Source of the DNA: Sphingopyxis sp. FD7
Lineage (GTDB): Bacteria; Pseudomonadota; Alphaproteobacteria; Sphingomonadales; Sphingomonadaceae
Reading direction: 5' to 3'
DNA: 64,000 bases
NCBI RefSeq assembly: GCF_003609835.1
Contig: NZ_AP017898.1
Coordinates: 3,100,001 to 3,164,000 of the forward strand
In this document: one piece after another, positions 35,042 to 44,434 of the stretch
How the letters are laid out: every line of letters starts with the position of its first letter
How positions within the stretch are numbered: the first letter of the stretch is position 1
The notes under the pieces: model-generated
Told to the model about the DNA's origin: nothing
Database searches by the model: none
What the model saw: the letters and a program-made list of their open reading frames with translations, nothing else
Translations under genes and position numbers: made by a program

Positions 35042-35628
35042 TGGCGCTGCGTCCCGACCTCGCGATCATCGCCGATGCCGTGCCGCCGGGCGCGCGCGTG
35101 CTCGACATCGGCTGCGGTGATGGTGAGCTGATGGTGGCGCTCGGTGCCAAGGGCGTCGACGCGCGCGGGCTGGAAATCGATCCGGCCAATGTCACCGCCG
35201 CGATCGCCCGCGGGCAATCGGTGGTGCAGGGCGACGCGAACCGCGACCTCGCCGACTATCCGGGCGATGCTTTCGACTATGCAATCCTCTCGCAGACGCT
35301 GCAAACGACCGAGCGACCCGACCGCGTCGTCGACGAGCTGCTCCGCATCGCGCCGCGCGCCTTTGTCAGCTTTCCCAATTTCGCGCACTGGCGCGTACGG
35401 CTCGCGCTTCTGTGGAACGGCCGGATGCCGGTGACCCGCCTCCTGCCCGTTGCCTGGTACGAAACGCCAAACATCCACCATGTCACCGTCAGCGATTTTC
35501 GCGACCTCGTTCGCGCCAAGCGAATCCGGGTCGAGCGCGTCTGGCACCTGTCGGGCGACAAGCCGACGAGCGACGCCGCGGCAAGCTGGCGTGCCGAACA
35601 TGCGATCTTTCTGATCGCGCGCGGTTGA
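35041..35628 (+). CDS. metW: MetW, methionine biosynthesis methyltransferase-like protein
   Basis: A 195-residue SAM-binding fold protein. VLDIGCGDGELMVALGAKGV is the SAM motif I, then DYAILSQTLQTTERPDRVVD and SFPNFAHWRVRLALLWNGRM then PVTRLLPVAWYETPNIHHVT, all characteristic of MetW. It is paired with metX in many proteobacteria and thought to support its activity. The start shares the A of the metX TGA. Confidence 0.94.
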   Translation: MALRPDLAIIADAVPPGARVLDIGCGDGELMVALGAKGVDARGLEIDPANVTAAIARGQSVVQGDANRDLADYPGDAFDYAILSQTLQTTERPDRVVDELLRIAPRAFVSFPNFAHWRVRLALLWNGRMPVTRLLPVAWYETPNIHHVTVSDFRDLVRAKRIRVERVWHLSGDKPTSDAAASWRAEHAIFLIARG

Positions 35629-35649
35629 TGCGCGCAGGTCGCGACCGCT

Positions 35650-35825
35650 TTCGACCGGTTGCGGACCTATCAATCATCGTCACCCTGAACTTGTTTCAGG
35701 GTCTATGGCCCAGTCGTTTCGTTCGGCGCTGCGTGGAATTAATGGGCAGGCCATGGATGCTGAAACGAGTTCAGCATGACGGAGTTATAGGGCTGCTCCC
35801 CACCCCAAAACGGCCATTCAGCCGC
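35650..35825. repeat. Composite intergenic element: flank module with a CTGAAC-type hairpin core
   Basis: The core 35678-35781 has inverted ends CGTCA/TGACG and imperfect 33-base arms (left with CCCTGAACTTGTTTCAGGG, right with GCTGAAACGAGTTCAGC); each arm is itself nearly self-complementary. The flanks (TTCGACCGG on the left, CCACCCCAAAACGG on the right) resemble, in the same order, the flanks of the element at 61126-61262. Confidence 0.7.
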
Positions 35826-35858
35826 GCGCGGACGCAGCCCGAACACCGCCAAAGCCCC

Positions 35859-36494
35859 TCAATCCCGTTTCTTCAGCCCGTTCGCCACAAAATCATTCGC
35901 GATCCGTGCAATTTCGGAAATGTCGCTGTCAGTGTCCCACAGACCATAGCGCATCCCCAGAAACACGTTCATGCCGCCGATCGCCCAGGCGTGGATCTCC
36001 CCGACGTCGGCGCGGATCTCGCCGCGGGCGGCGCCGCCCTCGAGCCGCTGACGCACGCGCGCGACGGTGGTTTCATAGTGGCGGCGATAGCTTGCGTAAT
36101 CGACGAACTCGGCCTCGTCGATGATGCGGTAAATCTCCTTATGCTCGCGCACGAAACCCAAATAGGATTCCAGCCCGATGCGCTCCGCGCTGATCTCGTC
36201 GGGTGCGGCCTGCACGCGCGGCGTCACATGATCGCGCAATTGCTCGCTCATATAGCGGACGAGCGCCTGGAAGATTTCCTCCTTTGAATCGAAATAGGTA
36301 TAGAAACTGCCGAGCGCGGTCCCGGCGCGGCGCGTGATCGCGCTGATCGACGCCTCGTGAAAGCCGCGCTCGCCGAACTCGACCGCCGCGGCGTCGAGCA
36401 GCTTGCGCAAGGTGCGGCGTCCGCGTTCGGTGCGCGGCGTTTTGTCGCGCGCTTCGCCCGCGCCATCCTCCGCTGCGGCGTGCCGTTGATCCAT
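35859..36494 (-). CDS. TetR-family transcriptional regulator
   Basis: A 211-residue regulator. The N-terminal helix-turn-helix is LLDAAAVEFGERGFHEASIS then AITRRAGTALGSFYTYFDSK (about residues 34-73), typical of TetR. The C-terminal ligand domain is helical with several aromatic residues. ATG at 36494 has GGAAGG three to four bases upstream region; a longer frame to 36608 would overlap the operator. It is divergent from a TonB-dependent receptor and probably controls it. Confidence 0.9.
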   Translation of the reverse strand: MDQRHAAAEDGAGEARDKTPRTERGRRTLRKLLDAAAVEFGERGFHEASISAITRRAGTALGSFYTYFDSKEEIFQALVRYMSEQLRDHVTPRVQAAPDEISAERIGLESYLGFVREHKEIYRIIDEAEFVDYASYRRHYETTVARVRQRLEGGAARGEIRADVGEIHAWAIGGMNVFLGMRYGLWDTDSDISEIARIANDFVANGLKKRD

Positions 36495-36587
36495 AATGCC
36501 TTCCGCCTCTCCGTCGTTCGGCCGGGCCCTTCGCTCAATCGTGGCATTTCGGCACCACTGGCAAGCAAAAAACGACCGTCGCATATT

Positions 36588-36603
36588 CCAAGTTGAAACT
36601 TGG
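36588..36603. promoter_or_regulatory. Palindromic operator candidate for the TetR regulator
   Basis: CCAAGTTGAAACTTGG is a perfect inverted repeat with 7-base arms and a two-base centre, midway between the divergent regulator and receptor genes. TTGAAA inside it could be a -35 box for the receptor, so binding would block transcription. Confidence 0.6.
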
Positions 36604-36698
36604 TTCATCTTTCATTATTGGCTGCGGCACGGCTTGGCAAGCTCCAGGCTCAACGAAAGCAGGGGTGGCGAGGGGCCGCCCGTGATTGGGAGACTTTC

Positions 36699-39065
36699 AT
36701 GCGTCCTTTCGCTCGCACGCTGCGCCGCGCCATTCTCGCCTCGAGCACGCTGTCGATGCTCGGCCTCGCTCCCGCCGCCGTGGCGCAGGACGCGGGGGCC
36801 GCGCCCGCGGTCGAAGACAGCGGCGACAATGACATCATCGTCACCGCCCGCCGCCGCGACGAACGGCTGATCGATGTTCCTGTCGCGGTCACCGCCATTT
36901 CGGGCGCGGCGCTCGAAGCCGCGGGCGCGATCGACATCACCGACGTCCAGAATCAGGCGCCGAACGTCACGCTCGAAAACTCGCGCGGGACCAATTCGAC
37001 GCTGACCGCCTTCATCCGCGGGGTCGGCCAGCAGGATCCCGTTTCGGGCTTCGAATCGGGCGTCGGCATCTATCTCGACGACGTCTATCTGAACCGCCCG
37101 CAGGCGGCGGTGATCGACATCTATGATGTCGAACGCGTCGAGGTTCTGCGCGGGCCGCAGGGCACCCTTTATGGACGCAACACCATCGGCGGCGCGATCA
37201 AATATGTGACCCGGCGCTTGCCCCAGGAACCCAGCCTCAAGGCCCGCGCCAGCTACGGCACCTATGACCAGGCCGACCTGGTCGTCACCGCCAGCGCGCC
37301 GGTCAGCGACCTTCTGCGCGTCGGTCTGTCGGGTGCGCGCCTCTCGCGCGGCGGCTTTGGCGACAACCGCAATCTTTCGGGCGTCGAAAACTACAACAAG
37401 GACGTCTGGGCCGGCCGCGGCAGCATCGAATTCGGCGGCCATGGCGAACCCGTCTTCATCCGCATCAGCGGCGACTATACGCGCGACAAGTCGGACCCGC
37501 GCAACGGCCATCGCCTGATCCCCGGCCTGTTGTCGGGAGCCCCCGTGCTGGGCGACGTCTATGACACGCGCGCCGGACTCAACAATCCCGAGCAGGACGT
37601 CGAGGCTTATGGGCTGGCGATGAGCGTGAGTGTCGACTTCAGCGACGCGTTCACCTTCCGCTCGATCAGCGCATGGCGCAAGGATTCCAGCTTTACGCCG
37701 ATCGATTTCGACAGCCTGCCGGCGGTCGATGTCGATGTGCCCGCGGTCTACCGCAACGAGCAGCTCAGCCAGGAGTTCCAGCTTCTCTATGAAGGCGACC
37801 GGCTGAACGGCCTCGTCGGTTTTTATTATCTCGACGCCAATTCGACGACCGACTTCGACGTCATCCTCGGCACCACCGGCGCTTTGCTTGGTCTGCCGGG
37901 ACTCAACGCCTTCACCTCGGGCGACGTGACGACCCGCACCTGGTCGGTCTTCGGCGACTTCACCTTCGACATCACCGATCAGCTCAGCCTGTCGGCCGGG
38001 GGCCGCTACACCAGCGACAAGCGCCGTTCGCGCATCCTGCGCCAGACCAAGATCGGCGGCACATCCCCCATTTTCGGGGGCACCGCGATTCCGATCGCGA
38101 CGGTCACCAATTTCGACGGCAGTGCGAAATTCACCGATTTCAACCCGCGGGTGTCGGTCAGTTTCAAGCCGAATGTCGATCACATGGTCTACGCCTCCTA
38201 TGCCCAGGGCTTCAAGGGCGGCAGCTTCGACCCGCGCGGCGACACGCGCATTGCGCCCGACACGAACCGCGACGGCGTCCGCAGCTATGACGAAATCTAT
38301 GATTTCTTCCTGTTCGAGCCCGAAACGGTCGACAGCTATGAACTGGGCTACAAGGGCTCGCTGCTCGACGGCAATGTCCGCGTCGCGCTCACCGGCTTCT
38401 ATGGCGACTACAAGAATGTCCAGATTCCGGGCTCGGTCGGCGTCGACGCGAATGGCGACGGCGTGTTCGAGAGCTTTGCCGGCGTCACGACGAACGCGGC
38501 CAAGGCGAGTTTCAAGGGCGTCGAATTCGAAACCCAGGCCCGCTTCGCCCGCGACTTCGCCGGCGCGGGCTCGTCGCTCAGCTTCACCGGCAACGTCGGC
38601 TTCATCGACGGCGACTATAAGCGCTATATCGTCAACGGCGTCGACGTTTCGGATCTGCGCCGCATCCAGAACACGCCGCGCTGGACGCTCGCCGGCATGC
38701 TCGGCGCGACGCTGCCCGTCATGGACGGCGATCTTTCGATGTCGACGACGCTCAGCTATCGCAGCAAGACCAACCAGTTTGAAACGCCGAGCCCCTATCT
38801 CGACCAGAAGGGCTATGCGCTGCTCGATGCGTCGATCGTGTGGACCGCGCCCGACGAGCGGTTCAGCCTCGGCGTCCACGGCAAGAATATCCTCGACAAG
38901 CAATATATCACGTCGGGCTATCAATTTGTTGCGGTCGGCGCCGACGGCACCCCGGTGCTGAACGCATCGGGCCTGCCGACGCCGACCCTGGGGCGCGAGG
39001 GTGTCGTCACCGCCTTTTACGGCAACCCGCGCCAGCTGTTCATCACCGGCACGGTCCGATTCTGA
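36699..39065 (+). CDS. TonB-dependent outer-membrane receptor
   Basis: A 788-residue receptor. A signal peptide (residues about 8-31, ending AAVAQ) is followed by a TonB box-like segment NDIIVTARRRDERLIDVPVA, the plug domain with VRGPQGTLYGRNTIGGAIKY type motif (here VLRGPQGTLYGRNTIGGAIK), and a 22-strand barrel with a C-terminal phenylalanine (LFITGTVRF). It would import a scarce or bulky substrate with TonB energy. The family form resembles receptors abundant in sphingomonads for aromatic and lipid-like compounds; the substrate is not known. ATG at 36699 has GGGAG upstream; a longer frame would put the signal peptide inside. Confidence 0.93.
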   Translation: MRPFARTLRRAILASSTLSMLGLAPAAVAQDAGAAPAVEDSGDNDIIVTARRRDERLIDVPVAVTAISGAALEAAGAIDITDVQNQAPNVTLENSRGTNSTLTAFIRGVGQQDPVSGFESGVGIYLDDVYLNRPQAAVIDIYDVERVEVLRGPQGTLYGRNTIGGAIKYVTRRLPQEPSLKARASYGTYDQADLVVTASAPVSDLLRVGLSGARLSRGGFGDNRNLSGVENYNKDVWAGRGSIEFGGHGEPVFIRISGDYTRDKSDPRNGHRLIPGLLSGAPVLGDVYDTRAGLNNPEQDVEAYGLAMSVSVDFSDAFTFRSISAWRKDSSFTPIDFDSLPAVDVDVPAVYRNEQLSQEFQLLYEGDRLNGLVGFYYLDANSTTDFDVILGTTGALLGLPGLNAFTSGDVTTRTWSVFGDFTFDITDQLSLSAGGRYTSDKRRSRILRQTKIGGTSPIFGGTAIPIATVTNFDGSAKFTDFNPRVSVSFKPNVDHMVYASYAQGFKGGSFDPRGDTRIAPDTNRDGVRSYDEIYDFFLFEPETVDSYELGYKGSLLDGNVRVALTGFYGDYKNVQIPGSVGVDANGDGVFESFAGVTTNAAKASFKGVEFETQARFARDFAGAGSSLSFTGNVGFIDGDYKRYIVNGVDVSDLRRIQNTPRWTLAGMLGATLPVMDGDLSMSTTLSYRSKTNQFETPSPYLDQKGYALLDASIVWTAPDERFSLGVHGKNILDKQYITSGYQFVAVGADGTPVLNASGLPTPTLGREGVVTAFYGNPRQLFITGTVRF

Positions 39066-39089
39066 CCGACGCGTTCAGGGCAAAGGGAA

Positions 39090-39116
39090 AGGGGCGTCGG
39101 TTGCGACGCCTCTTTT
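39090..39116. terminator. Terminator hairpin after the TonB-dependent receptor
   Basis: AGGGGCGTCG pairs with CGACGCCTCT (nine of ten) around a four-base loop, followed by TTTT. On the other strand a TTTCCCTTT run follows, so it may serve both convergent genes. Confidence 0.75.
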
Positions 39117-39142
39117 CGATGCACAGGCGGCAATGACGGAGA

Positions 39143-39180
39143 TGGGGGTGGGGAGCGGCCACTTCCGGTCGCCTTCGGAC
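39143..39180. repeat. Flank module of the composite element without a hairpin core
   Basis: GGGGGTGGGGAGC is followed directly by GGCCACTTCCGGTCGCCTTC. The left part resembles the flank at 35800 (opposite strand) and the right part resembles GGCAGCTTCCGGTCGCTTCC at 48198. No hairpin lies between them. Confidence 0.5.
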
Positions 39181-39181
39181 A

Positions 39182-40309
39182 TCAATCATCCAGCGGCGGC
39201 GCGCCGCCCGCCGCGACCATGCGCACCCCGTCGATGACGATCGGGCTCGCCACCCCGTCGATCGCCGCGCCGTCGGGGCGCAAGCGCATCCCGCGCGCGA
39301 TCACCTGCGGGTCGGCGAAGACCTGCGCCAGATCGTTGATCGGCCCCGCGGGCACACCCTCGGCCTCGAGCGCGAGCGACAAGGGCTGCGCCTCCCACGC
39401 CGCGATCCTGGCCGCGAGCAGCGGGATCAGCGCGGCGCGGTTCGCCAGCCGCGCCGCATTGGTCGCAAAGCGCGGATCGTCGCCCCATTCGGGCACGCCC
39501 AATATGGCGCAGAGCCTGCGATATTGCGCATCATTGCCCACCGCGATCACCAGCTGGCCGTCGGCGGTCGCGAAGAGCTGATAGGGCACGACATTGGCGT
39601 GGGCATTGCCCATCCGTTTCGGCGCGACGCCGCTCGCGAGATAATTGGCGGCCTGGTTGGCAAGGACGGCGACCTGCGAATCGAGCAGCGCCATGTCGAT
39701 ATGCGCGCCGCCTCCCGTGACGTCACGCCGCCTTAACGCCGCAAGGATCGCGACCGCCGAATAGAGTCCGGTGAAGATGTCGGCATAGGCGATTCCCGCC
39801 TTTTGCGGCGGCCCGTCGGGTTCGCCGGTCAGCGACATGAAGCCGCTCATTGCCTGGATGATATAATCATAACCCGCGCGGTGCGCATAGGGTCCGGTCT
39901 GCCCGAAACCGGTGATCGAACAGACGATGAGGCGCGGGAAATCGGTACGGAGCCGCCCCGGATCGAGCCCATATTTGACGAGCGAGCCGACCTTGTAATT
40001 TTCGATGACCACATCGGCGTCGGCAAGCAGCGCGCGCACCTCGGCCTGCCCCGCGGCGGTGGCGATGTCGACCGCGACGCTCTGCTTGCCCCGGTTGCAG
40101 CTGTGATAATAGGCGGCCCCCAGATTTTCGCCTTCGTCGCCAGTGACGAAGGGCGGCCCCCATTCGCGCGTGTCGTCGCCGACGCCCGGCCGCTCGACCT
40201 TGACCACCTCGGCGCCGAGATCGGCGAGCAATTGGCCGCACCATGGTCCCGCGAGCACCCGCGCCAGCTCGACGACGCGGAGGCCCTCCAGCGGTTTCGG
40301 ATCAGGCAA
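39182..40309 (-). CDS. CaiB/BaiF CoA-transferase, probably glutarate-specific
   Basis: A 375-residue class III CoA-transferase. [60 protein letters not shown] and the catalytic aspartate region [20 protein letters not shown] (about residue 170) are clear. It overlaps the glutaryl-CoA dehydrogenase gene by 8 bases. That pairing suggests it forms glutaryl-CoA from glutarate, as in related mammalian and bacterial enzymes; this specificity is inferred from context. Confidence 0.87.
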   Translation of the reverse strand: MPDPKPLEGLRVVELARVLAGPWCGQLLADLGAEVVKVERPGVGDDTREWGPPFVTGDEGENLGAAYYHSCNRGKQSVAVDIATAAGQAEVRALLADADVVIENYKVGSLVKYGLDPGRLRTDFPRLIVCSITGFGQTGPYAHRAGYDYIIQAMSGFMSLTGEPDGPPQKAGIAYADIFTGLYSAVAILAALRRRDVTGGGAHIDMALLDSQVAVLANQAANYLASGVAPKRMGNAHANVVPYQLFATADGQLVIAVGNDAQYRRLCAILGVPEWGDDPRFATNAARLANRAALIPLLAARIAAWEAQPLSLALEAEGVPAGPINDLAQVFADPQVIARGMRLRPDGAAIDGVASPIVIDGVRMVAAGGAPPLDD

Positions 40310-41504
40310 AGGCGCTGATGCCCGTGATCGCGCGGCCGAGGATCAGCGCGTGGACGTCGTGCGTCCCCTCATAGGTGTTCACCGTTTCGAGGTTCACCGC
40401 ATGGCGGATCACATGATAATCGGCCGAAATGCCGTTGCCGCCGTGCATGTCGCGCGCGACGCGCGCGATGTCGAGCGCCTTGCCGCAATTGTTGCGCTTC
40501 AGGAAGCTGATCATGTCCGGCGCCAGATGCCCCTCGTCGATCAGGCGGCCGACGCGCAGCGCCGCCTGAAGCCCCAGCGCGATTTCGGTGAGCATGTTCG
40601 CGAGCTTCAATTGCACGATCTGGTTCGCCGCGAGCGGCCGCCCGAACTGCTTGCGTTCGAGCGTATAAGCCCGCGCCGCTTCATAGCAGAACTCGGCCGC
40701 GCCCATCGCGCCCCAGCCGATGCCGTAGCGCGCGCGGTTGAGGCAGCCGAACGGCCCCTTGAGCCCCGACACGTGCGGAAGCAGCGCATCCTCGCCAACC
40801 TCGACCCCGTCCATCACGATCTCGCCGGTGATCGACGCGCGCAGGCTCACCTTGCCCTCGATCTTCGGCGCCGACAGGCCCTTCATTCCCTTTTCGAGCA
40901 CGAAACCGCGGATCGCGCCGTCGTGCGCCTCCGACTTCGCCCAGACGACAAAGACGTCGGCGATCGGCGAATTGGTGATCCACATCTTTGCGCCCTTGAG
41001 GCGATAACCGCCCGCGATCTTTTCGGCGCGCGTGCGCATCCCCGCGGGATCGCTGCCCGCGTCGGGTTCGGTGAGGCCGAAGCAGCCGACCAGCTCGCCC
41101 GATGTCAGGCCCGGCAGATATTTGCGCTTCTGCTCCTCGCTGCCATAGGCGTTGATGGGGTGAATCACGAGGCTCGACTGCACCGAACAGGCCGACCGAT
41201 AGCCCGAATCGATCCGCTCGACCTCGCGCGCGATCAGCCCGTAGCTGACATAATTGAGCCCCGCGCCGCCATATTCGGGGTCGATCGTCGCGCCGAGCAG
41301 GCCGAGCTGGCCCATTTCGGACATGATCTCGCGGTCGAAGCGTTCATCGAGGAAGGCCGAGGTCACGCGCGGAAGCAGCTCGCCGGTCGCATAGGCGCGC
41401 GCGGCGTCGCGGATCATCCGCTCCTCCTCGCTCAGCTGGGCATCGAGCGCGAGGGGGTCGAGCGGGTCGAGCGCTTCGATGCGCTGCGGATCGGCGAGGG
41501 CCAT
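40302..41504 (-). CDS. gcdH: Glutaryl-CoA dehydrogenase
   Basis: A 400-residue FAD enzyme converting glutaryl-CoA to crotonyl-CoA and CO2 in lysine, tryptophan and glutarate breakdown. [40 protein letters not shown] and [20 protein letters not shown] are present, and the catalytic glutamate is E379 in [20 protein letters not shown], the signature of this subfamily. Length is normal. Electrons would go to ETF. It is the first gene of a two-gene unit with the CoA-transferase. Confidence 0.95.
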   Translation of the reverse strand: MALADPQRIEALDPLDPLALDAQLSEEERMIRDAARAYATGELLPRVTSAFLDERFDREIMSEMGQLGLLGATIDPEYGGAGLNYVSYGLIAREVERIDSGYRSACSVQSSLVIHPINAYGSEEQKRKYLPGLTSGELVGCFGLTEPDAGSDPAGMRTRAEKIAGGYRLKGAKMWITNSPIADVFVVWAKSEAHDGAIRGFVLEKGMKGLSAPKIEGKVSLRASITGEIVMDGVEVGEDALLPHVSGLKGPFGCLNRARYGIGWGAMGAAEFCYEAARAYTLERKQFGRPLAANQIVQLKLANMLTEIALGLQAALRVGRLIDEGHLAPDMISFLKRNNCGKALDIARVARDMHGGNGISADYHVIRHAVNLETVNTYEGTHDVHALILGRAITGISAFA

Positions 41505-41551
41505 GAAACGGGCTTTCCTAAAGAGGGTGGCACCCCTTGCGGGAATGCACG

Positions 41552-42460
41552 CTACGGAGTCGGGTCGGCCGTTGTTTTGGCCAGCGCGGCAGCCGGGCTG
41601 TCGCGCGGTTCCAATATCGCCGCCGTCTCGATCAGGTCAAGCGCGCGCCGCGCCTCGTGATAGCGGCGCGCGTCGATCAGCCATTCGCCCGCCGCGTCGA
41701 CGCCGGGCATCGCCTCGACCTCGGCAATTGCCTTGTCGGCCTGCCCGGCGGCGAGATAACGACGCGCGCGATCGAGTCGTTCGGATGCTCTTGGCGACTG
41801 GGTGCCCGCCGCGCGCACAACGAACAATTCGCCGAGTTCGCGGCGCAGTCCGGTCCACAGACTGCCGCCGGATTCGCTGCTGCGGCCGACGAGCTGCGGC
41901 GCGAGCGCGTCGAGCCCGGCGCGCAATTGTTCGAGCGTCACCGGATCGCGCGAGGTGTCGATGATCGTCTTGACCGCATTGGGCTGGTCGTCGCCGAAGC
42001 GCAGGCGCAGCTGCGCGTCGAGATAGCCGAGCGACAGCCCGCGATCGAGCGCACGGCGCACCGCAAAGGCGACGAGCAGCCCCTCGGCGCGCGACGCATT
42101 GCCCGACGCCGATTCGGCCTGGAGCGTGATGCGCGACAGCCGCTGTTCGAGCTCGGCGACGCGCGCCGTCAGCGCACCGGCCCCGTCGACCGGAGCAATG
42201 ACAAGCGGCGCCCCCGCTTCGGCCGCCTTGACGGCATCACCCGCAATCAGCAGCGGATCGACTCCGTTTTTCGGCGTCACCGCCGTTCGCGCCGCCGGGG
42301 CATTGGCGTCGGTCAACCAACGATTCACCGCCCATCCACCGCCCGCGACCCCGATCAGCAGCGCCAGAAAGGCGGCGATGGCGAGGGCTCGAAACGATAG
42401 CCCCCGTGCGGGGACCGCCTCGCCCGGCGGCGAGGAAGTATCGAGATTGTCGATTGCCAT
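41552..42460 (-). CDS. Mitofilin-like/HemX-region membrane protein
   Basis: A 302-residue protein. A short disordered N terminus is followed by one transmembrane helix ([20 protein letters not shown], residues about 24-43), a coiled-coil ([20 protein letters not shown]) and a C-terminal helical domain ([40 protein letters not shown]). This is the alphaproteobacterial mitofilin-type protein usually found after hemC-hemD, thought to act in membrane organisation. ATG at 42460 was chosen because it gives the normal N terminus; 19 bases separate it from hemD. Confidence 0.82.
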   Translation of the reverse strand: MAIDNLDTSSPPGEAVPARGLSFRALAIAAFLALLIGVAGGGWAVNRWLTDANAPAARTAVTPKNGVDPLLIAGDAVKAAEAGAPLVIAPVDGAGALTARVAELEQRLSRITLQAESASGNASRAEGLLVAFAVRRALDRGLSLGYLDAQLRLRFGDDQPNAVKTIIDTSRDPVTLEQLRAGLDALAPQLVGRSSESGGSLWTGLRRELGELFVVRAAGTQSPRASERLDRARRYLAAGQADKAIAEVEAMPGVDAAGEWLIDARRYHEARRALDLIETAAILEPRDSPAAALAKTTADPTP

Positions 42461-42479
42461 ATGTCTCTTTCGAACGACC

Positions 42480-43169
42480 CTATTTTGCACCCTTGTGCCA
42501 CAAAGCGCGCGCCTGTGCCAACATTGCGGCGTCGTTCGCCTCGGCGGCCACCGCAAGGGCGCGCCACCCCTGGCCGGCCGCCGCCGCGACCGCCGCGCTG
42601 ATCGCGACCAGCGACAGATGCGCGCGCGCCGCCCCGGCGAGCGCCGCGACCCGCTCCGCCGCGCGCGCCGAATGCGCGAGCAGGATCGCCGGCGCCGCGA
42701 TCAGCGCGCGCCATTGTGCAGGCGGATCGGCCGGATCGACCGCATAGCAGGGCAGCGGCGCCAGCGTCGCGCCGCCGGTACGCAGCAGCGTCCGGTCGCG
42801 CCCGCAAAGCCAGAGGATTCGCGCGATTTTCGGCGACGTCATTTCGTCAAGAAGTCGCTGCGCATCGGCGGCGCCTGTCATCGCGACGGTCAGCCCCGCC
42901 GCGCGGGCGGCCTCCGCCGTCGCCGCGCCGACGGCATAGGCGGGAAGCGATACGAGCGCCGCCAGCCCCGGCCCGGCAAGCCGCGCAGCAAAGGCGCTGG
43001 TCAGCAGCAGCGCATCGAAATCGGCAGCGGCGGGCGGGGTCCAGTGGAGCGGCCGCGCGGCAAAGAGCGGCATCGCGTGAACGTCAAAACCCAGCGAACG
43101 CGCGCGCGCGACAGTCGCCGCATTGCCCGGTTCGGGCCGCGTGACGATCAGCGGCACGCCGTCGCTCAT
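42480..43169 (-). CDS. hemD: Uroporphyrinogen-III synthase
   Basis: A 229-residue enzyme that closes hydroxymethylbilane into uroporphyrinogen III. The N terminus VPLIVTRPEPGNAATVARAR and FDALLLTSAFAARL, then YAVGAATAEAARAAGL match HemD. Conservation is low in this family; the ATGA overlap with hemC strongly supports it. Confidence 0.9.
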   Translation of the reverse strand: MSDGVPLIVTRPEPGNAATVARARSLGFDVHAMPLFAARPLHWTPPAAADFDALLLTSAFAARLAGPGLAALVSLPAYAVGAATAEAARAAGLTVAMTGAADAQRLLDEMTSPKIARILWLCGRDRTLLRTGGATLAPLPCYAVDPADPPAQWRALIAAPAILLAHSARAAERVAALAGAARAHLSLVAISAAVAAAAGQGWRALAVAAEANDAAMLAQARALWHKGAK

Positions 43170-44113
43170 GGCGCGAACAGCCGACGGATGCCGGGCGGCG
43201 CATCGGCCAGCAGGCGATGCCCCAGCGCCGCGACGACGCCAGCGTCGGTGACGATGACATGGCCCGCGACATGCTCGGCGCCATCCTCCGAATAGAGCTC
43301 GGCATCGAGGCGCAGCGCGCCGTCCGCCAGCCACGCCGCATAAGCCGCGACGGGCGAGCGGCAATCGCCCCCCAGCGCGGCAAGCAAGGCGCGCTCAGCG
43401 GCGACGGCGCGATGCGTCGGTGCATGGTCGACCGCAGCGAGCAGCGCTATGGCCCGCGCATCGTCGGCGCGGCATTCGATGCCGATCGCGCCCTGCGACG
43501 CCGCGGGAAGCAGCAGCTCCGGGCCCAGCGCCGTGCCGATGTCGTGCATCCCCAGCCGTTCCAGCCCCGCCGCGGCGAGCAATGTCGCGTCGACCTCGCC
43601 CGCCGCGAGCCTGGCCAGCCGCGTTGCGACATTGCCGCGCAGCAGCACCGTGTCGAGATCGGGGCGCAGCCGCCGCACCTGCGCCGCGCGGCGCGGGCTG
43701 CTCGTCCCCAGCCGCGCGCCGGTCGGCAGCTCGGCGATGGTTTGCGCCGCAATCCCTTCGCGCACCACCAGCCGGTCGCGCGGATCGGCGCGCTCGAGCA
43801 TCGCGCCGAGGAAAAAGCGTGCGTCGCGCAACGTTTCGACATCCTTGAGCGAATGGACCGCGACATCGATCGTCCCGGCATCAAGCGCGGCGTCGAGCTC
43901 GCGCGTCCACAAGGCCTTGCCGCCGACCTCGGCGAGCGCGCGATCCTGGATCCGGTCGCCCGTTGCGGTCATCGGCACGATCTCGAGCGCCGCCATGTCG
44001 AGCCCGTGCGCCGCGATCAGCGCCGCCGCGGCCATGTTCGCCTGCGCCATCGCCAGCGGCGAGGCGCGCGTGCCGATGCGGAGGGGGCTGTCGGGGGTCG
44101 GAAGATCATTCAT
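43166..44113 (-). CDS. hemC: Porphobilinogen deaminase (hydroxymethylbilane synthase)
   Basis: A 315-residue enzyme that joins four porphobilinogens. LRIGTRASPLAMAQA, GGKALWTRELDAALDAGTID, AVHSLKDV, LGTSSPRRAAQVRRLRPDL and the cofactor-holding cysteine C251 in LGGDCRSPVAAYAA are present. It leads hemC-hemD-mitofilin-like genes and is divergent from tsaD, a common order. Confidence 0.96.
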   Translation of the reverse strand: MNDLPTPDSPLRIGTRASPLAMAQANMAAAALIAAHGLDMAALEIVPMTATGDRIQDRALAEVGGKALWTRELDAALDAGTIDVAVHSLKDVETLRDARFFLGAMLERADPRDRLVVREGIAAQTIAELPTGARLGTSSPRRAAQVRRLRPDLDTVLLRGNVATRLARLAAGEVDATLLAAAGLERLGMHDIGTALGPELLLPAASQGAIGIECRADDARAIALLAAVDHAPTHRAVAAERALLAALGGDCRSPVAAYAAWLADGALRLDAELYSEDGAEHVAGHVIVTDAGVVAALGHRLLADAPPGIRRLFAP

Positions 44114-44157
44114 GCGCCGCTGCTAAGCCCTGCGCGCCCGAAAAGGAAGAGAAGGGA

Positions 44158-44374
44158 TCGCGCAGAGGCGCAGAGGGCGCCGAGAAGGGAAGGATTTGAT
44201 TCACGCGGAGGCGCGGAGGCGCGGGGAGGAATTGCGGGCCGACAAGCTCTGTTCTTGATCGACATCGCGCTTTGACGCGGCGCTCCGTGGAGAAGGCCGC
44301 TTAGCGGCAATCGCAACACTCTCCGCGCCTCCGCGCCTCCGCGTGATCCTCGATCCCCTGCCCACTCTGCGCGA
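44158..44374. repeat. 217-bp nested inverted repeat, copy B (CGCGGAGGCGCGGAGGCG arms)
   Basis: Outer ends TCGCGCAGAG (44158-44167) and CTCTGCGCGA (44365-44374) are perfect. Inner arms 44201-44224 and 44323-44346 pair perfectly over 24 bases. It is the same element as 33636-33850, with G/C pairs at two arm positions where copy A has A/T pairs. It fills most of the 321-bp gap between hemC and tsaD. Confidence 0.93.
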
Positions 44375-44434
44375 ATCTTCATAATGGAACCCGGCTTGCT
44401 CCCTTGCACACCGCGCGGGTAAGGGGACAAATCT

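Noticed and set aside
36600..36698. Longer start of the TonB-dependent receptor
   Set aside because: It would place the signal peptide inside the protein and overlap the operator; ATG at 36699 has a ribosome site.
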